Source: Neisseria leonii
Lineage (GTDB): Bacteria; Pseudomonadota; Gammaproteobacteria; Burkholderiales; Neisseriaceae
Direction of reading: 5' to 3'
DNA: 64,000 bases
Assembly: GCF_028776105.2 (NCBI RefSeq)
Contig: NZ_CP145606.1
Coordinates: 620,001-684,000, forward strand
Part shown: positions 48,993-59,577 of the stretch, piece by piece
Layout of the letters: each line of letters starts with the position of its first letter
Numbering within the stretch: the first letter of the stretch is position 1
Translations under genes and position numbers: made by a program
The notes under the pieces: model-generated
What the model was told of the DNA's origin: nothing
Seen by the model: only the letters and a program-made list of their open reading frames with translations
The model's database searches: none

Positions 48993-50486
48993 ATGCTGCC
49001 CAGCATTCCCTTACCCAAAGACATCGTCCGCCCTCCCGAAACCGTTCTGGTCAATATCACGCCTCAGGAAACCCGCGTTGCCGTTTTAGAAGCCAATAAA
49101 ATCTGCGAACTGCACATCGAGCGCAACAGCGGGCAGGGATTGGTCGGCAATATTTATCTGGGCGTGGTCCGGCGCGTGCTGCCCGGAATGCAGAGTGCGT
49201 TTATCGACATCGGCTTGGAACGCGCCGCTTTCCTGCACATTGTCGATGTGCTGGAACAGCGGCAAAACCCCGATGCCGCCCAACGCATCGAACATATGCT
49301 GTTTGAAGGGCAGACGGTTTTGGTGCAAGTCATCAAGGATCCCATCAACTCCAAAGGCGCGCGCCTTTCCACCCAGATTTCACTGGCCGGCCGCTTCCTG
49401 GTCCACCTGCCGCAAGACCGGCACATCGGTGTTTCCCAGCGCATCGAAGACGAAGAAGAGCGCAACAGCCTGCGCGAACGCCTGAACAACCTGCTGCCGC
49501 CCGAAGCCGGACGCGGCTATATTATCCGTACCAGCGCAGAAACCGCTACCGATGCCGAGCTGCAAGCCGACATCGACTATCTCACCAAAGTCTGGGCCGA
49601 CATCCAACATCAGGCCAAAACCCGCCCGCCCGAAACCCTGCTCTACCAAGACCTGCCGCTGGCTTTGCGCGTCCTGCGCGATATGTTCAGTGGAAACACG
49701 CGCGAAATTCTGGTCGATTCCACCGAAAACTTCCATAAAATGCAGGCCTTCGCCACACAATATGTCCAAGGTGCCGTCAACCGGCTGAGCCTGTTCCAAG
49801 GCGAACGCCCGCTGTTTGAAACCCACAACGTCGAAGCCGAAATCAACCGCGCCCTCCAACCGCGCGTCAATCTCAACTTCGGCAGCTACCTGATTATCGA
49901 AGCCACCGAAGCCATGACCACCATCGATGTCAATACCGGCGGCTTCGTCGGCGCGCGCAACTTCGACGAAACCGTCTTCAAAACCAATCTGGAAGCCTGC
50001 CACGCCATTGCCCGCGAACTGCGCCTGCGCAATCTGGGCGGCATCATCATCATCGACTTTATCGACATGGCTTCCGATGCCCACCGCGAAACCGTTTTAC
50101 AGGAACTGGCCAAAGCCTTGGGATTCGACCGCACCCGCGTTACGCTCAACGGTTTTACCAGTCTCGGACTGGTCGAACTGACCCGCAAGCGCACCCGGGA
50201 AAACCTCAGCCATGCCCTGTGCGAAGCCTGTCCGACCTGTCAGGGCAGAGGCCGTCTGAAAACCCCGCAGACCGTCTGCTATGAAATCCAGCGCGAAATC
50301 GTACGCGAAAGCCGCCGTTTCGATGTCAAACAATTCCGCATCCTGGCCTCGCCCGAAGTCATCGACCTGTTTCTCGACGAAGAATCACAATCACTGGCCA
50401 TGCTGATCGACTTTATCGGCAAACCGATTTCCCTGGCCGTCGAAAACAGCTACACGCAGGAACAATACGACGTTGTATTACTGTAA
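48993..50486 (+). CDS. rng: Ribonuclease G
   Basis: 497 residues, RNase E/G family. The S1 domain appears as NIYLGVVRRVLPGMQSAFID and GLERAAFLHI. The catalytic DNase I-like part has TTIDVNTGGFVGARNFDETV (the magnesium-binding aspartate) and GGIIIIDFIDM. The zinc-link cysteines are in CEACPTCQGRGR. Its length fits RNase G, not RNase E, which has a long C-terminal scaffold. It processes 16S rRNA 5' ends and some mRNAs. cysE follows 21 bases after its stop, so they may be co-transcribed. Confidence 0.95.
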   Translation: MLPSIPLPKDIVRPPETVLVNITPQETRVAVLEANKICELHIERNSGQGLVGNIYLGVVRRVLPGMQSAFIDIGLERAAFLHIVDVLEQRQNPDAAQRIEHMLFEGQTVLVQVIKDPINSKGARLSTQISLAGRFLVHLPQDRHIGVSQRIEDEEERNSLRERLNNLLPPEAGRGYIIRTSAETATDAELQADIDYLTKVWADIQHQAKTRPPETLLYQDLPLALRVLRDMFSGNTREILVDSTENFHKMQAFATQYVQGAVNRLSLFQGERPLFETHNVEAEINRALQPRVNLNFGSYLIIEATEAMTTIDVNTGGFVGARNFDETVFKTNLEACHAIARELRLRNLGGIIIIDFIDMASDAHRETVLQELAKALGFDRTRVTLNGFTSLGLVELTRKRTRENLSHALCEACPTCQGRGRLKTPQTVCYEIQREIVRESRRFDVKQFRILASPEVIDLFLDEESQSLAMLIDFIGKPISLAVENSYTQEQYDVVLL

Positions 50487-50507
50487 CCACGCCCCGAAGG
50501 AACCATC

Positions 50508-51293
50508 ATGAATCACGGCAACGAAACCGTTTGGCAGACCATCCGCAATGAAACCCAACAGGCCGCCGCCGAAGAGCCTGCACTGGCCAGCTTCCTGCAC
50601 ATGACCGTATTGCGCCACAACGCACTGCTGCGCGTACTGGCCTTCCACCTGTCCAGTAAATTGGCCAACCCCACTATGGACGCGCGCACCCTCTACGAAC
50701 TCTTTCTCGGCGCGCTGCAAAACCACCCCGAAATCGAAAATGCCGTTGTCGCCGACATCCGCGCCTGCTACGAGCGCGACCCCGCCTGCGACCAATACAG
50801 CCTGCCCCTGCTCTATTTCAAAGGCTTCCATGCCATTCAGGCACACCGCATCAACCACTGCCTGTGGCAGCAGGGGCGGAAAACTTTGGCCTATTTTCTG
50901 CAAAACCGCGCATCCGAAGTGTTCGGCGTCGATATCCACCCCGCCGCCCGCTTCGGCAGCGGCATCATGTTCGACCACGGCACCGGCATCGTCATCGGCG
51001 AAACCGCCGTATTGGGCAACGATATTTCCATTCTGCACGGCGTTACCCTCGGCGGTTCGGGCAAAGAGTCTGGTGACCGCCACCCCAAAATCGGCGACGG
51101 CGTGATGATTGGTGCCAATGCCTCCGTGTTGGGCAATATCCGCGTCGGCAGCTGCGCCAAAATCGGCGCGGGCAGCGTCGTTGTTGCCGATGTCCCGGCC
51201 AATACCACCGTCGTCGGCGTACCCGCCCGCGCCGTAGGCAACAAACGCCTTACCCGACCTGCCGAAGAAATGGATCAAAACTTCTACATCTGA
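50508..51293 (+). CDS. cysE: Serine O-acetyltransferase
   Basis: 261 residues. The N-terminal helical domain is followed by left-handed beta-helix hexapeptides (EVFGVDIHPAARFGSGIMFD, HGTGIVIGETAVLGNDISIL, HGVTLGGSGKESGDRHPKIG). It acetylates serine, the first step of cysteine synthesis. AAGGAACC precedes ATG 50508. The C-terminal tail ends NFYI; an isoleucine end is used to bind cysteine synthase in other species. Confidence 0.95.
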   Translation: MNHGNETVWQTIRNETQQAAAEEPALASFLHMTVLRHNALLRVLAFHLSSKLANPTMDARTLYELFLGALQNHPEIENAVVADIRACYERDPACDQYSLPLLYFKGFHAIQAHRINHCLWQQGRKTLAYFLQNRASEVFGVDIHPAARFGSGIMFDHGTGIVIGETAVLGNDISILHGVTLGGSGKESGDRHPKIGDGVMIGANASVLGNIRVGSCAKIGAGSVVVADVPANTTVVGVPARAVGNKRLTRPAEEMDQNFYI

Positions 51294-51411
51294 GTTGTTT
51301 TAAATTATCTTTTAAAACCGAAATTTAAATTAAAACCACACAAAACGGCCCGCAAAACACTTGCCGCCCGATATTTTTTTTGATTTAATCGCGTCTTCGC
51401 TTCAAGCAAAC

Positions 51412-51487
51412 GGGTGATTAGCTCAGTTGGTAGAGCGTCTGCCTTACAAGCAGAATGTCGGCGGTTCGACTCCGTCATCACCCACCA
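51412..51487 (+). tRNA. tRNA-Val (anticodon TAC), copy 1
   Basis: Cloverleaf with acceptor GGGTGAT/ATCACCC, anticodon stem TCTGC/GCAGA, loop CTTACAA and an encoded ACCA end. Confidence 0.97.
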
Positions 51488-51518
51488 AGTTTCCTTTGCC
51501 GCATTGAAACGGCAATGC

Positions 51519-51595
51519 GCGGCGGTAGCTCAGTTGGTTAGAGTATCGGCCTGTCACGCCGAGGGTCGCGGGTTCGAGCCCCGTCCGCCGCGCCA
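51519..51595 (+). tRNA. tRNA-Asp (anticodon GTC), copy 1
   Basis: Cloverleaf with acceptor GCGGCGG/CCGCCGC, anticodon stem TCGGC/GCCGA, loop CTGTCAC and an encoded GCCA end. A small hairpin (TTGCCG...CGGCAA) lies between it and tRNA-Val. Confidence 0.97.
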
Positions 51596-51604
51596 CCATA
51601 TTCA

Positions 51605-51680
51605 GGGTGATTAGCTCAGTTGGTAGAGCGTCTGCCTTACAAGCAGAATGTCGGCGGTTCGACTCCGTCATCACCCACCA
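51605..51680 (+). tRNA. tRNA-Val (anticodon TAC), copy 2
   Basis: Identical to the copy 193 bases upstream. Confidence 0.97.
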
Positions 51681-51711
51681 AGTTTCCTTTGCCGCCTCAA
51701 AACGGCAATGC

Positions 51712-51788
51712 GCGGCGGTAGCTCAGTTGGTTAGAGTATCGGCCTGTCACGCCGAGGGTCGCGGGTTCGAGCCCCGTCCGCCGCGCCA
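51712..51788 (+). tRNA. tRNA-Asp (anticodon GTC), copy 2
   Basis: Identical to the copy 193 bases upstream; the spacer before it differs at a few bases. Confidence 0.97.
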
Positions 51789-51996
51789 CATCATGCACCG
51801 TTCGGGTGCTTTTTTTCTGCCCCACGAAAACACCCAAACCGTACCTGACAAAAATACAGCAGATGCCAAACAGAATGCCCGTCTCTTTCAGACGGCCTTC
51901 TATATCGCATATCGCACCAAATCATTCGATATTCTGTTGTTCCCCATCCCGTACGGCATTTTGACTGACTCAATTCAACCACTCGGATACAAAAAA

Positions 51997-52018
51997 AGCA
52001 GATTCCCGGGAATCTGCT
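51997..52018 (-). terminator. Palindromic terminator of ihfA
   Basis: A perfect 22-bp palindrome centred on ATTCCCGGGAAT; on the minus strand it is followed by a run of Ts. It is 15 bases past the ihfA stop. Confidence 0.75.
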
Positions 52019-52032
52019 TATCCGATGTAGCT

Positions 52033-52329
52033 TTACTTGCTGCAATAATGCTCTACCATACCTTTCAGCTTCTGGCTGGCATGAAACGTTACCACGCGGC
52101 GGGCAGTAATCGGCACTTCTTCGCCGGTTTTCGGATTGCGGCCGGGCCGCTGCGGTTTGTCGCGCAATTGGAAGTTGCCGAAACCGGAAATTTTGATTTC
52201 TTCGCCGCGCTCCAAGGTCGCACGGATTTCTTCAAAAAAAAGCTCAACGATTTCTTTGGCATCGTTTTTGGTTACATTGCTGACTTTTTCCACCAAAATA
52301 TCGGCCAATTCTGCTTTTGTTAAGGTCAT
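52033..52329 (-). CDS. ihfA: Integration host factor alpha subunit
   Basis: 98 residues of the HU/IHF family: [15 protein letters not shown] opening, [20 protein letters not shown] in the DNA-contacting arm and [15 protein letters not shown]. With IhfB it bends DNA. It lies directly downstream of pheT, the same order as in many proteobacteria. Confidence 0.97.
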   Translation of the reverse strand: MTLTKAELADILVEKVSNVTKNDAKEIVELFFEEIRATLERGEEIKISGFGNFQLRDKPQRPGRNPKTGEEVPITARRVVTFHASQKLKGMVEHYCSK

Positions 52330-52403
52330 TTTTTGTCCTTCTATTTTATTAAGGGCGGGATTCTACCCGTTTTTACATAAAATTCAAGAAAATATCGAAA
52401 ATT

Positions 52404-54767
52404 TTATCCGCGCAGGCGTGCACCGGCCGCCTCCGCCGCCGCAATCATTTGCGCCATCAGCGGTTCGACTGTTTCGTCAGTCAGCGTGGCTTCGCCATCT
52501 TGAAGCAGAATTTTCACCGCCATGCTCTTCATACCTTCCGGCAGCCCCGTGCCGCGATAAACATCGAAAACGGCAATATCCTGCACCAACTTGTTGTCTA
52601 CGCGTTTGAGCGCGGCCAATAAATCGTCATGGCTGACCGCTTCCGCCATCACAAACGCCAAGTCGCGGCGTACGGGTTGAAATTTGGATACGGGGCGGTA
52701 TGCCGTTTTTTGCGTGGCCAATACCGCAGTCATATCGATTTCGAATACCAAAGGTGCTTGCGGCAAACCGTATTTTTGCAACCATTGCGGATGCAGTTCG
52801 CCGATAAAGCCGATGACCCGGCCGTCTGAAACTATTTCCGCCGTACGCCCCGGATGCAGCGCGGGGTGTTCTGCCTTCACAAATGATACTGCCCGGTTGC
52901 CGAGCAAATCTTCGGCATCGCCTTTGACATCGTAGAAATCGGCCGCGCGGTCGGCCGCGTCCCACTGTTCGGGATAAGCCGCACCGTAAACCAAACCGCC
53001 CAAACGCTCGTTCTGCACAAAACGGCCGTCTGAATCTTTGCCGAACACGCGGGCAATTTCAAAGACCCGCACCCGGTTTTGTTTGCGGTTGAGATTATTT
53101 TGCAGAATTTCCACCAAACCGCCGATCAGGGTCGAACGCATCACGCTGTATTGCGCCGCCAGCGGGTTTTGCAGGCGGATAGGGTTTTCGTTGGCGGCAA
53201 AATCGCGCTCCCATGCTTCGTCTACAAAAGCGTAACTGACCACTTCCTGATAGCCGCGCGCGGCCATCTGGCGGTAAACGGCAAAACGGCTGCGGCGGGT
53301 TTCCGGCAGCACCGGCATTTTCAGACGGCCCGAAGTCGCATCGTCGGGAATGTTTTCATAGCCGTAAACTCGGGCGATTTCTTCGATTAAGTCGGCTTCG
53401 ATTTCAATATCGTAACGGAAGCTCGGCGATATGGCTTGCAGGCCGTCTGAAATTTTTTCCGGCTGCAAACCGAGCGCGGCCAAAATGGTTTCCATCCGCG
53501 CTCCATCAATCGCCACGCCCAGCATTCTTTCCACCCGTGCGGTACGTACGGCCACGGTTTTGCGTTCAGGCAGACTGCCCACTGCTTCGACTATTTCGCC
53601 TGCCGCGCCGCCGCAAATCTGCAACACCAGCTCCGTTGCCCGCTCGACGGCATCGCGTTGCAGTTCAAAATCCACGCCGCGCTCGAAACGGAACGACGAA
53701 TCCGAACCGAAACCGTATTGGCGGGATTTGCCGGCGATGGTTTCGGGCGTGAACCATGCTGCTTCCAGCACGATATTTTGAGTGCCGTCTGAAACCGCGC
53801 TCGCTTCACCGCCCATCAGACCGGCCATACTCAATGCGCCCCGCTCATCGGCCACCACCAGCGTATTTTCCGCCAGGGTAACCGTTTTTTCGTTCAGACA
53901 GGCCAGCGTTTCGCCTGCCTGTGCACGGCGCACCACCAGACTGCCCGTCAATTTGTCGGCATCGAAAACGTGCATCGGCTGGCCGAGTTCCAACATCACA
54001 TAATTACCGATGTCCACCAGCGCACAAATGCTGCGGATACCGCTGCGCGCCAAACGCTGTTTCATCCATTCCGGCGTCGGCGCGGCCGCATCGACATTTT
54101 CCACCACACGGCTCAAAAAACGGCCGCAGTCTTCCGGCGCATCAATGCGCACCGCCTGCGTTTTCGCACTCTGCACGGAAGCCGTCTGAATTTCAGGCGG
54201 CGTAAAAGGACAGCCCGTCAGCGCGGCCACTTCGCGCGCCAAGCCTTTGATGCTCAAACAGTCTGCGCGGTTGGGCGTGATTTTCAGCGTCAAAACCGTG
54301 TCGTCCAAATCCAAATATTCGCGGATATTGAGGCCGACGGGCGCATCGGCAGGCAGAATATGCAGGCCGTCCACACCGTCATCAGGCAAACCCAATTCAT
54401 CGGTGGAACACAGCATACCGTTGGAAACCTGCCCGCGCATCTTGGTGGGCTTAATTTTGAAATTGCCCGGCAAAACCGCGCCCGGCAAGGCACACGGTAC
54501 TTTAACGCCCGCTTTCACATTCGGCGCGCCGCACACGATTTGAATCAGCTCACCCGTCCCCGCATCGACTCGGGTAATATTCAGGCGGTCGGCATCAGGG
54601 TGTTTTTCCACCGATTTCACTTCGGCCACAACCACGCCGTGAAACGCCGGCGCAGCCGATTCGGTTTCCTCCACTTCCAAACCGGCCATCGTCAAAAGAT
54701 GCGCCAGCTTATCGGCAGAAAGATGGGTATGGGCTTGGGTTTTGAGCCACGAGTAGGAAAATTGCAT
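52404..54767 (-). CDS. pheT: Phenylalanine--tRNA ligase beta subunit
   Basis: 787 residues, the normal length. The N-terminal tRNA-binding (EMAP-like) domain has VVVAEVKSVEKHPDADRLNI. The B3/B4 editing region and B5 follow, and the C-terminal ferredoxin-fold anticodon domain (PVSKFQPVRRDLAFVMAEAV) ends the protein. It forms an alpha2-beta2 enzyme with PheS. pheS lies about 1.7 kb upstream, with three unrelated genes between. Confidence 0.96.
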   Translation of the reverse strand: MQFSYSWLKTQAHTHLSADKLAHLLTMAGLEVEETESAAPAFHGVVVAEVKSVEKHPDADRLNITRVDAGTGELIQIVCGAPNVKAGVKVPCALPGAVLPGNFKIKPTKMRGQVSNGMLCSTDELGLPDDGVDGLHILPADAPVGLNIREYLDLDDTVLTLKITPNRADCLSIKGLAREVAALTGCPFTPPEIQTASVQSAKTQAVRIDAPEDCGRFLSRVVENVDAAAPTPEWMKQRLARSGIRSICALVDIGNYVMLELGQPMHVFDADKLTGSLVVRRAQAGETLACLNEKTVTLAENTLVVADERGALSMAGLMGGEASAVSDGTQNIVLEAAWFTPETIAGKSRQYGFGSDSSFRFERGVDFELQRDAVERATELVLQICGGAAGEIVEAVGSLPERKTVAVRTARVERMLGVAIDGARMETILAALGLQPEKISDGLQAISPSFRYDIEIEADLIEEIARVYGYENIPDDATSGRLKMPVLPETRRSRFAVYRQMAARGYQEVVSYAFVDEAWERDFAANENPIRLQNPLAAQYSVMRSTLIGGLVEILQNNLNRKQNRVRVFEIARVFGKDSDGRFVQNERLGGLVYGAAYPEQWDAADRAADFYDVKGDAEDLLGNRAVSFVKAEHPALHPGRTAEIVSDGRVIGFIGELHPQWLQKYGLPQAPLVFEIDMTAVLATQKTAYRPVSKFQPVRRDLAFVMAEAVSHDDLLAALKRVDNKLVQDIAVFDVYRGTGLPEGMKSMAVKILLQDGEATLTDETVEPLMAQMIAAAEAAGARLRG

Positions 54768-54835
54768 GGTTAATCTCTATAAAATCTTATTTTTAAATCA
54801 ACGATAAAATGAATCATCTACATCACAGGCAGATT

Positions 54836-55144
54836 TCAGACGGCCTCTTGAAGCACCCGATACTGTCTGAGAATAATATTCCGAAATTCCGGGCCGATAA
54901 CACCCCAATCGACAATATCCACCTTCCAAGGCAAATCGGATTGGGAAAAATCGTCTTTTAATGCGGCATGAACCGCCAAAGGCAACGGCCGGTTGCCGAT
55001 CACGGCCAAATCCAAATCAGAATACATTCTGGCCGTACCGTTCACACGGGAACCGAATGCCCAAACAGCGTGTTGCGGCACATTTTTCCGCAAAATCCGA
55101 CACACAATCTCGCGCTCTTGAGGTGTAATATCCAGTTTATTCAT
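54836..55144 (-). CDS. mntA: MntA-like minimal nucleotidyltransferase (antitoxin)
   Basis: 102 residues. The nucleotidyltransferase motif GS-X10-D-X-D is G31-S32 and D43-L-D45 (AFGSRVNGTARMYSDLDLAV). In type VII toxin-antitoxin pairs such proteins add AMP to a tyrosine of the HEPN toxin. The start at 55144 overlaps the upstream HEPN gene by 8 bases. It is also close to the HI0073 family; antitoxin activity is inferred. Confidence 0.8.
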   Translation of the reverse strand: MNKLDITPQEREIVCRILRKNVPQHAVWAFGSRVNGTARMYSDLDLAVIGNRPLPLAVHAALKDDFSQSDLPWKVDIVDWGVIGPEFRNIILRQYRVLQEAV

Positions 55145-55556
55145 GATGTTGAGACAATCTGCGTTGCAGTTGGCCCAGCAGGAAAGCCGCTTCCTGCAAA
55201 AACTGCTCGATACCGGCAACCACAGCCAATGCCACAGCTTCATCATACGTATGACTCGTACGGCTGCGCATATCGCGGTACTGCCGCCAATCCGCCCAAT
55301 TGCCGAGCAGCAAGTCCTGCTCATTGGCGGTGCGGATCAAATCCTGAAAAGCCATTTGGTCGAACTGTACCGGATTGGCCGATGTTTCCGCCAAATAACG
55401 CTTCAAGATTTTATGGCTGATTTCATATGTAAACTCAAACCGCTGAATCAGACCGTCGCGGATTTGATCGTCACCGACATCTTGCAGGTAACGCTGCCAA
55501 CCTTCCTCCAACCGCTTCACTGCATTCGCCAGTGGTGTCAAACTGAGTACACTCAT
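55137..55556 (-). CDS. hepT: HepT-like HEPN protein (HI0074 family, putative toxin)
   Basis: 139 residues, all-helical. The HEPN RNase motif R-X4-H-X-Y is exact: R97, H102, Y104 (RSRTSHTYDEA). Y104 is the residue that MntA modifies in characterised pairs. The opening LANAVKRLEEGWQRYLQ and EFTYEISHKILKRYL match the HI0074 nucleotidyltransferase substrate-binding family. ATG 55556 is chosen (MSVLSLTPL); an upstream start at 55574 is possible. It forms a two-gene unit with the following nucleotidyltransferase. Confidence 0.8.
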   Translation of the reverse strand: MSVLSLTPLANAVKRLEEGWQRYLQDVGDDQIRDGLIQRFEFTYEISHKILKRYLAETSANPVQFDQMAFQDLIRTANEQDLLLGNWADWRQYRDMRSRTSHTYDEAVALAVVAGIEQFLQEAAFLLGQLQRRLSQHHE

Positions 55557-55594
55557 GGTTTTATCCCCCAACATCGGATTTCAGACGGCCCAGA

Positions 55595-56398
55595 TCAATC
55601 GGCCACGCTAATCCGCCCTTCCAGATAAGGCACACAATAGCCACCGACGGTTACGCCGTCTTCATCAACGCTGCAATAAAGACGGCCGCCGCGTGCGGAA
55701 GCCTGAAAAGCGTATAAAGTCCTCCTGCCCAGCGCGGCAGCCCAATAAGGCGCAAGGCCGGCATGAATCGAGCCGGTTACTGCATCTTCGCTGCCGCCGT
55801 TGGCCGGCCAGAAATAGCGTGAAACAAAATCATATCCGCCGCCTTCGGCCGCAGCGGTCGCCACCACATCGTAAGGTGCCAGCTGTTTTAAATACGCATC
55901 ATCGGTTTGCAGCGCGCGGACATCGGATTCGCGGCCATACACGGCAAAATAAGCCTGTGGGTTGCGCAACACTTTTTCCGGCCGGACACTCAAACCTTGC
56001 AGCAAGGCATCGGGAACGGTATCGAGCGGTTCGGGCGCACGGTTGGGGAAACGCATTTCGATGCGCCCGCCTGCCTGCTCAATCCGCATTTCGCCCACAG
56101 CGGGCGCGTAAACCGACAGACTCTGCCACGCGGTATGACGCTGGAACAGCACCCAAGAAGCCGCCAGCGTGGCATGGCCGCAAAAATCCACTTCCAGCAA
56201 AGGCGAAAACCAGCGAATATCGAAACACGCATCGCCTTTTTGCACGACAAACGCCGTTTCGGCCAGATTGTTTTCGGCGGCAATCTGCTGCATCACGCCC
56301 TCGGGCAGCCATGCGTCCAGCAACACTACCGCCGCCTGATTGCCGCGAAACGGCACATCGCTAAACGCATCAACAATATAAATCGGATATTGCGCCAT
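55595..56398 (-). CDS. PhzF family isomerase-like protein
   Basis: 267 residues. The family pattern is clear: YIVDAFSDVPFRGNQAAVVL at the start, AAENNLAETAFV with the catalytic glutamate, WFSPLLEVDFCGHATLAASW, and the late GSEDAVTGSIHAGLAPYW. These are diaminopimelate epimerase-fold enzymes. The substrate is unknown and no phenazine genes are present. ATG 56398 follows GGGGAGA. It lies between pheS and the HepT/MntA pair on the same strand. Confidence 0.88.
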   Translation of the reverse strand: MAQYPIYIVDAFSDVPFRGNQAAVVLLDAWLPEGVMQQIAAENNLAETAFVVQKGDACFDIRWFSPLLEVDFCGHATLAASWVLFQRHTAWQSLSVYAPAVGEMRIEQAGGRIEMRFPNRAPEPLDTVPDALLQGLSVRPEKVLRNPQAYFAVYGRESDVRALQTDDAYLKQLAPYDVVATAAAEGGGYDFVSRYFWPANGGSEDAVTGSIHAGLAPYWAAALGRRTLYAFQASARGGRLYCSVDEDGVTVGGYCVPYLEGRISVAD

Positions 56399-56489
56399 CA
56401 CACTCTCCCCAAATCCGCCCCTGCGGCCGTTTTTTCGGATATTCAGACGGCCGAAGCCGTCAACGGGGTATTTCAGGCCGTCTGAATAT

Positions 56490-57503
<1,014 letters not shown>

Positions 57504-57715
57504 TTACTCGGCCGCCTGCCGGACTGCTGCGGACGGCGGGTTTTCAGACGGCCTGATGAAGCTCGGATTTTAACGTATTTCGGCGGCAATTTAAATTGCG
57601 GCGGCAAAAAACCGTCCCTGTCCGATGCGGATTTATTTTCCGCTTCCCGCCTTTTCGGCAGAAATTTACCGTAAAATAGCAGCCTTGTTTATCTTTCTTG
57701 TATCCGGGACTCAAA

Positions 57716-58582
57716 ATGAACGGCATCAGTTTGCAAAAAATCTATTCGGGCAAAGTGCGCGATCTGTATGAAATCGACGATAAACGTATGTTGATGGTGG
57801 CCTCCGACCGTTTATCCGCGTTTGATGTGATTCTGGACGACCCGATTCCGGGCAAAGGCGAAATTCTGACCCAGATTTCCAATTTCTGGTTCGACAAACT
57901 CGCCCACATCATGCCCAACCACTTTACCGGCGATTCTGTTTACGATGTGCTGCCGAAAGCGGAAGCCGATTTGCTGGCCAAACGCGCGGTCGTAGCGAAA
58001 AAACTCGAACCGGTCAAAGTAGAAGCGATTGTGCGCGGCTATCTGGCGGGCAGCGGCTGGAAAGACTATCAGAAAACCGGTGCAGTATGCGGCATTGCCT
58101 TGCCCGAAGGCCTGCGCGAAGCGGAAAAACTGCCCGAAGTGATTTTCACGCCGTCGACCAAAGCCGCCGTGGGCGATCACGACGAAAACATCAGCTATGA
58201 AGCGTGCGAAGCGGTTATCGGTAAAGAGTTGGCCGCACAAGTGCGCAACAAAGCCATTGCGCTCTACACCGAAGCGGCCGCCTACGCCGAAACGCGCGGG
58301 ATTATTATCTGTGATACCAAATTCGAGTTCGGTCTCGACGAAAACGGCACGCTGACTTTGATGGACGAAGTGCTGACCCCCGATTCCAGCCGTTTCTGGC
58401 CGGCCGGTCAGTACCGCGTCGGCAGCAATCCGCCCTCGTTCGACAAACAGTTTATCCGCGACTGGCTGGAAGCGGCAGGCTGGAACAAACAGGCTCCCGC
58501 ACCGCGCGTGCCTGCCGATGTGATTGCTCAAACCATGGAAAAATACCGCGAAGCCCTGCAGCTGCTCAGCGGCAGCTGCTGA
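57716..58582 (+). CDS. purC: SAICAR synthase (phosphoribosylaminoimidazole-succinocarboxamide synthase)
   Basis: 288 residues. The substrate and ATP-binding opening is [20 protein letters not shown], followed by [38 protein letters not shown] and the C-terminal [16 protein letters not shown]. It joins CAIR and aspartate in purine synthesis. Start ATG 57716 is preceded by GGGA; an in-frame upstream TTG at 57698 is not conserved. Confidence 0.96.
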   Translation: MNGISLQKIYSGKVRDLYEIDDKRMLMVASDRLSAFDVILDDPIPGKGEILTQISNFWFDKLAHIMPNHFTGDSVYDVLPKAEADLLAKRAVVAKKLEPVKVEAIVRGYLAGSGWKDYQKTGAVCGIALPEGLREAEKLPEVIFTPSTKAAVGDHDENISYEACEAVIGKELAAQVRNKAIALYTEAAAYAETRGIIICDTKFEFGLDENGTLTLMDEVLTPDSSRFWPAGQYRVGSNPPSFDKQFIRDWLEAAGWNKQAPAPRVPADVIAQTMEKYREALQLLSGSC

Positions 58583-58594
58583 TAACAGGTTATC

Positions 58595-58641
58595 AAAAGG
58601 CCGTCTGAAAAACAGTTATCTGCGTTTTCAGACGGCCTTTT
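58595..58641 (+). terminator. Uptake-sequence hairpin terminator after purC
   Basis: AAAAGGCCGTCTGAAAA (58595-58611) pairs with TTTTCAGACGGCCTTTT (58625-58641), a 17-bp stem. Confidence 0.7.
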
Positions 58642-58714
58642 GGACGGTTTCCGTGTCGGTGAGCGTGCGCGTTTTTTACCCGTTTCCTCTCTGGATTTAT
58701 CTGTTGAAAATCAT

Positions 58715-58863
58715 GTCGGATTCAAGAATCCGACCTACCAAATTCAGGCGGGCGGGTGCGTTTTTACACGTTGCACCTTCGGATTTGCCTGTTGCGAATC
58801 ATGTCTGTCGGATTCGAGAATCCGACCTACCGAATCAACGTAGGTCGGATACTTGTATCCGAC
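58715..58863. repeat. Cluster of three palindromic repeat ends, copy E
   Basis: Two right-type ends (GTCGGATTC hairpin plus CCTAC, 58715-58738 and 58807-58830) and one left-type end (GTAGGTCGGATAC hairpin, 58840-58863) lie together, suggesting nested or rearranged copies of the family. The wider gap 58583-58947 holds nothing else but uptake sequences. Confidence 0.65.
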
Positions 58864-58947
58864 ACCATTCAACCACACCATTCAACCACAACCTGAACAA
58901 TGCCGTCTGAAAAGCGCAACCTGCTGTTTTCAGACGGCCTCTGCCTC

Positions 58948-59568
58948 CTATACTTTTCGTGCCTGCAAGGCCAGGAACATCATGGCCACATTGATGGAAT
59001 CGTTCAGCGCATCATGGCGCGGCAAGTCGGGAATGGCGAGTTTGCGTATCATGCTGGCCATACGCAGATCGACATAGCTGTCATAATATTTGTTTTTGGT
59101 TTCCTGACGGTGATAAAGCGCGGATACTTCTATCCGGCGGTTGGGCAGGCGTATGCCCAGCATCGGGCGCAGGAATTTATTGACCATCGCCACATCGTAA
59201 TCCAAAAAATAACCCACCACCGGCCGGCCGCCGACAAAATCGAGAAACTGCCGCAACGCGGTTTCAATATCGAGGCCGTTGCGCAAGTCTTTCGGCCGCA
59301 GTCCGTGAATCGTTACATTGGCGGCTTCCATCATACCTTCGGGCTTGACCAGTACATAAAACGGTTCGCTGGTCAGCACGGCATTGTCTTTGATTTTGAC
59401 CGCGCCGATGGAAATAATTTCTCCTTCTTTCACGTTCAGGCTGGTGGTTTCGCAATCGAAACTGACGTATTCACCGTGATACGGACGCTCGTCGAACAGA
59501 TAAGCGTATTGCGGGTGTTTCAGCATCAGGCGGTCGCGGCGGCGCTGTATGGCGCGGATCAGATTCAT
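58948..59568 (-). CDS. DnaQ-like 3'-5' exonuclease
   Basis: 206 residues of the DEDD fold. Exo I is VSFDCETTSLNVKEGEI (D38, E40). Exo II is around VGYFLDYDVAMVNKF. Exo III is RHDALNDSINVAMMF, the DEDDh type. It is not the polymerase III epsilon subunit by context, since it is paired with a CBS/DUF294 protein whose stop codon lies 10 bases before its start; a GAGGAGG ribosome site spans the junction. This pair recurs in many proteobacteria; the nucleic-acid substrate is unknown. Confidence 0.88.
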   Translation of the reverse strand: MNLIRAIQRRRDRLMLKHPQYAYLFDERPYHGEYVSFDCETTSLNVKEGEIISIGAVKIKDNAVLTSEPFYVLVKPEGMMEAANVTIHGLRPKDLRNGLDIETALRQFLDFVGGRPVVGYFLDYDVAMVNKFLRPMLGIRLPNRRIEVSALYHRQETKNKYYDSYVDLRMASMIRKLAIPDLPRHDALNDSINVAMMFLALQARKV

Positions 59569-59577
59569 ACGGCCTCC

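Noticed and set aside
51997-52018. dRS3-like repeat at ATTCCCGGGAAT
   Set aside because: It lacks the 8-base centre of dRS3 and is a single palindrome with a T-run after ihfA, so a terminator explains it.
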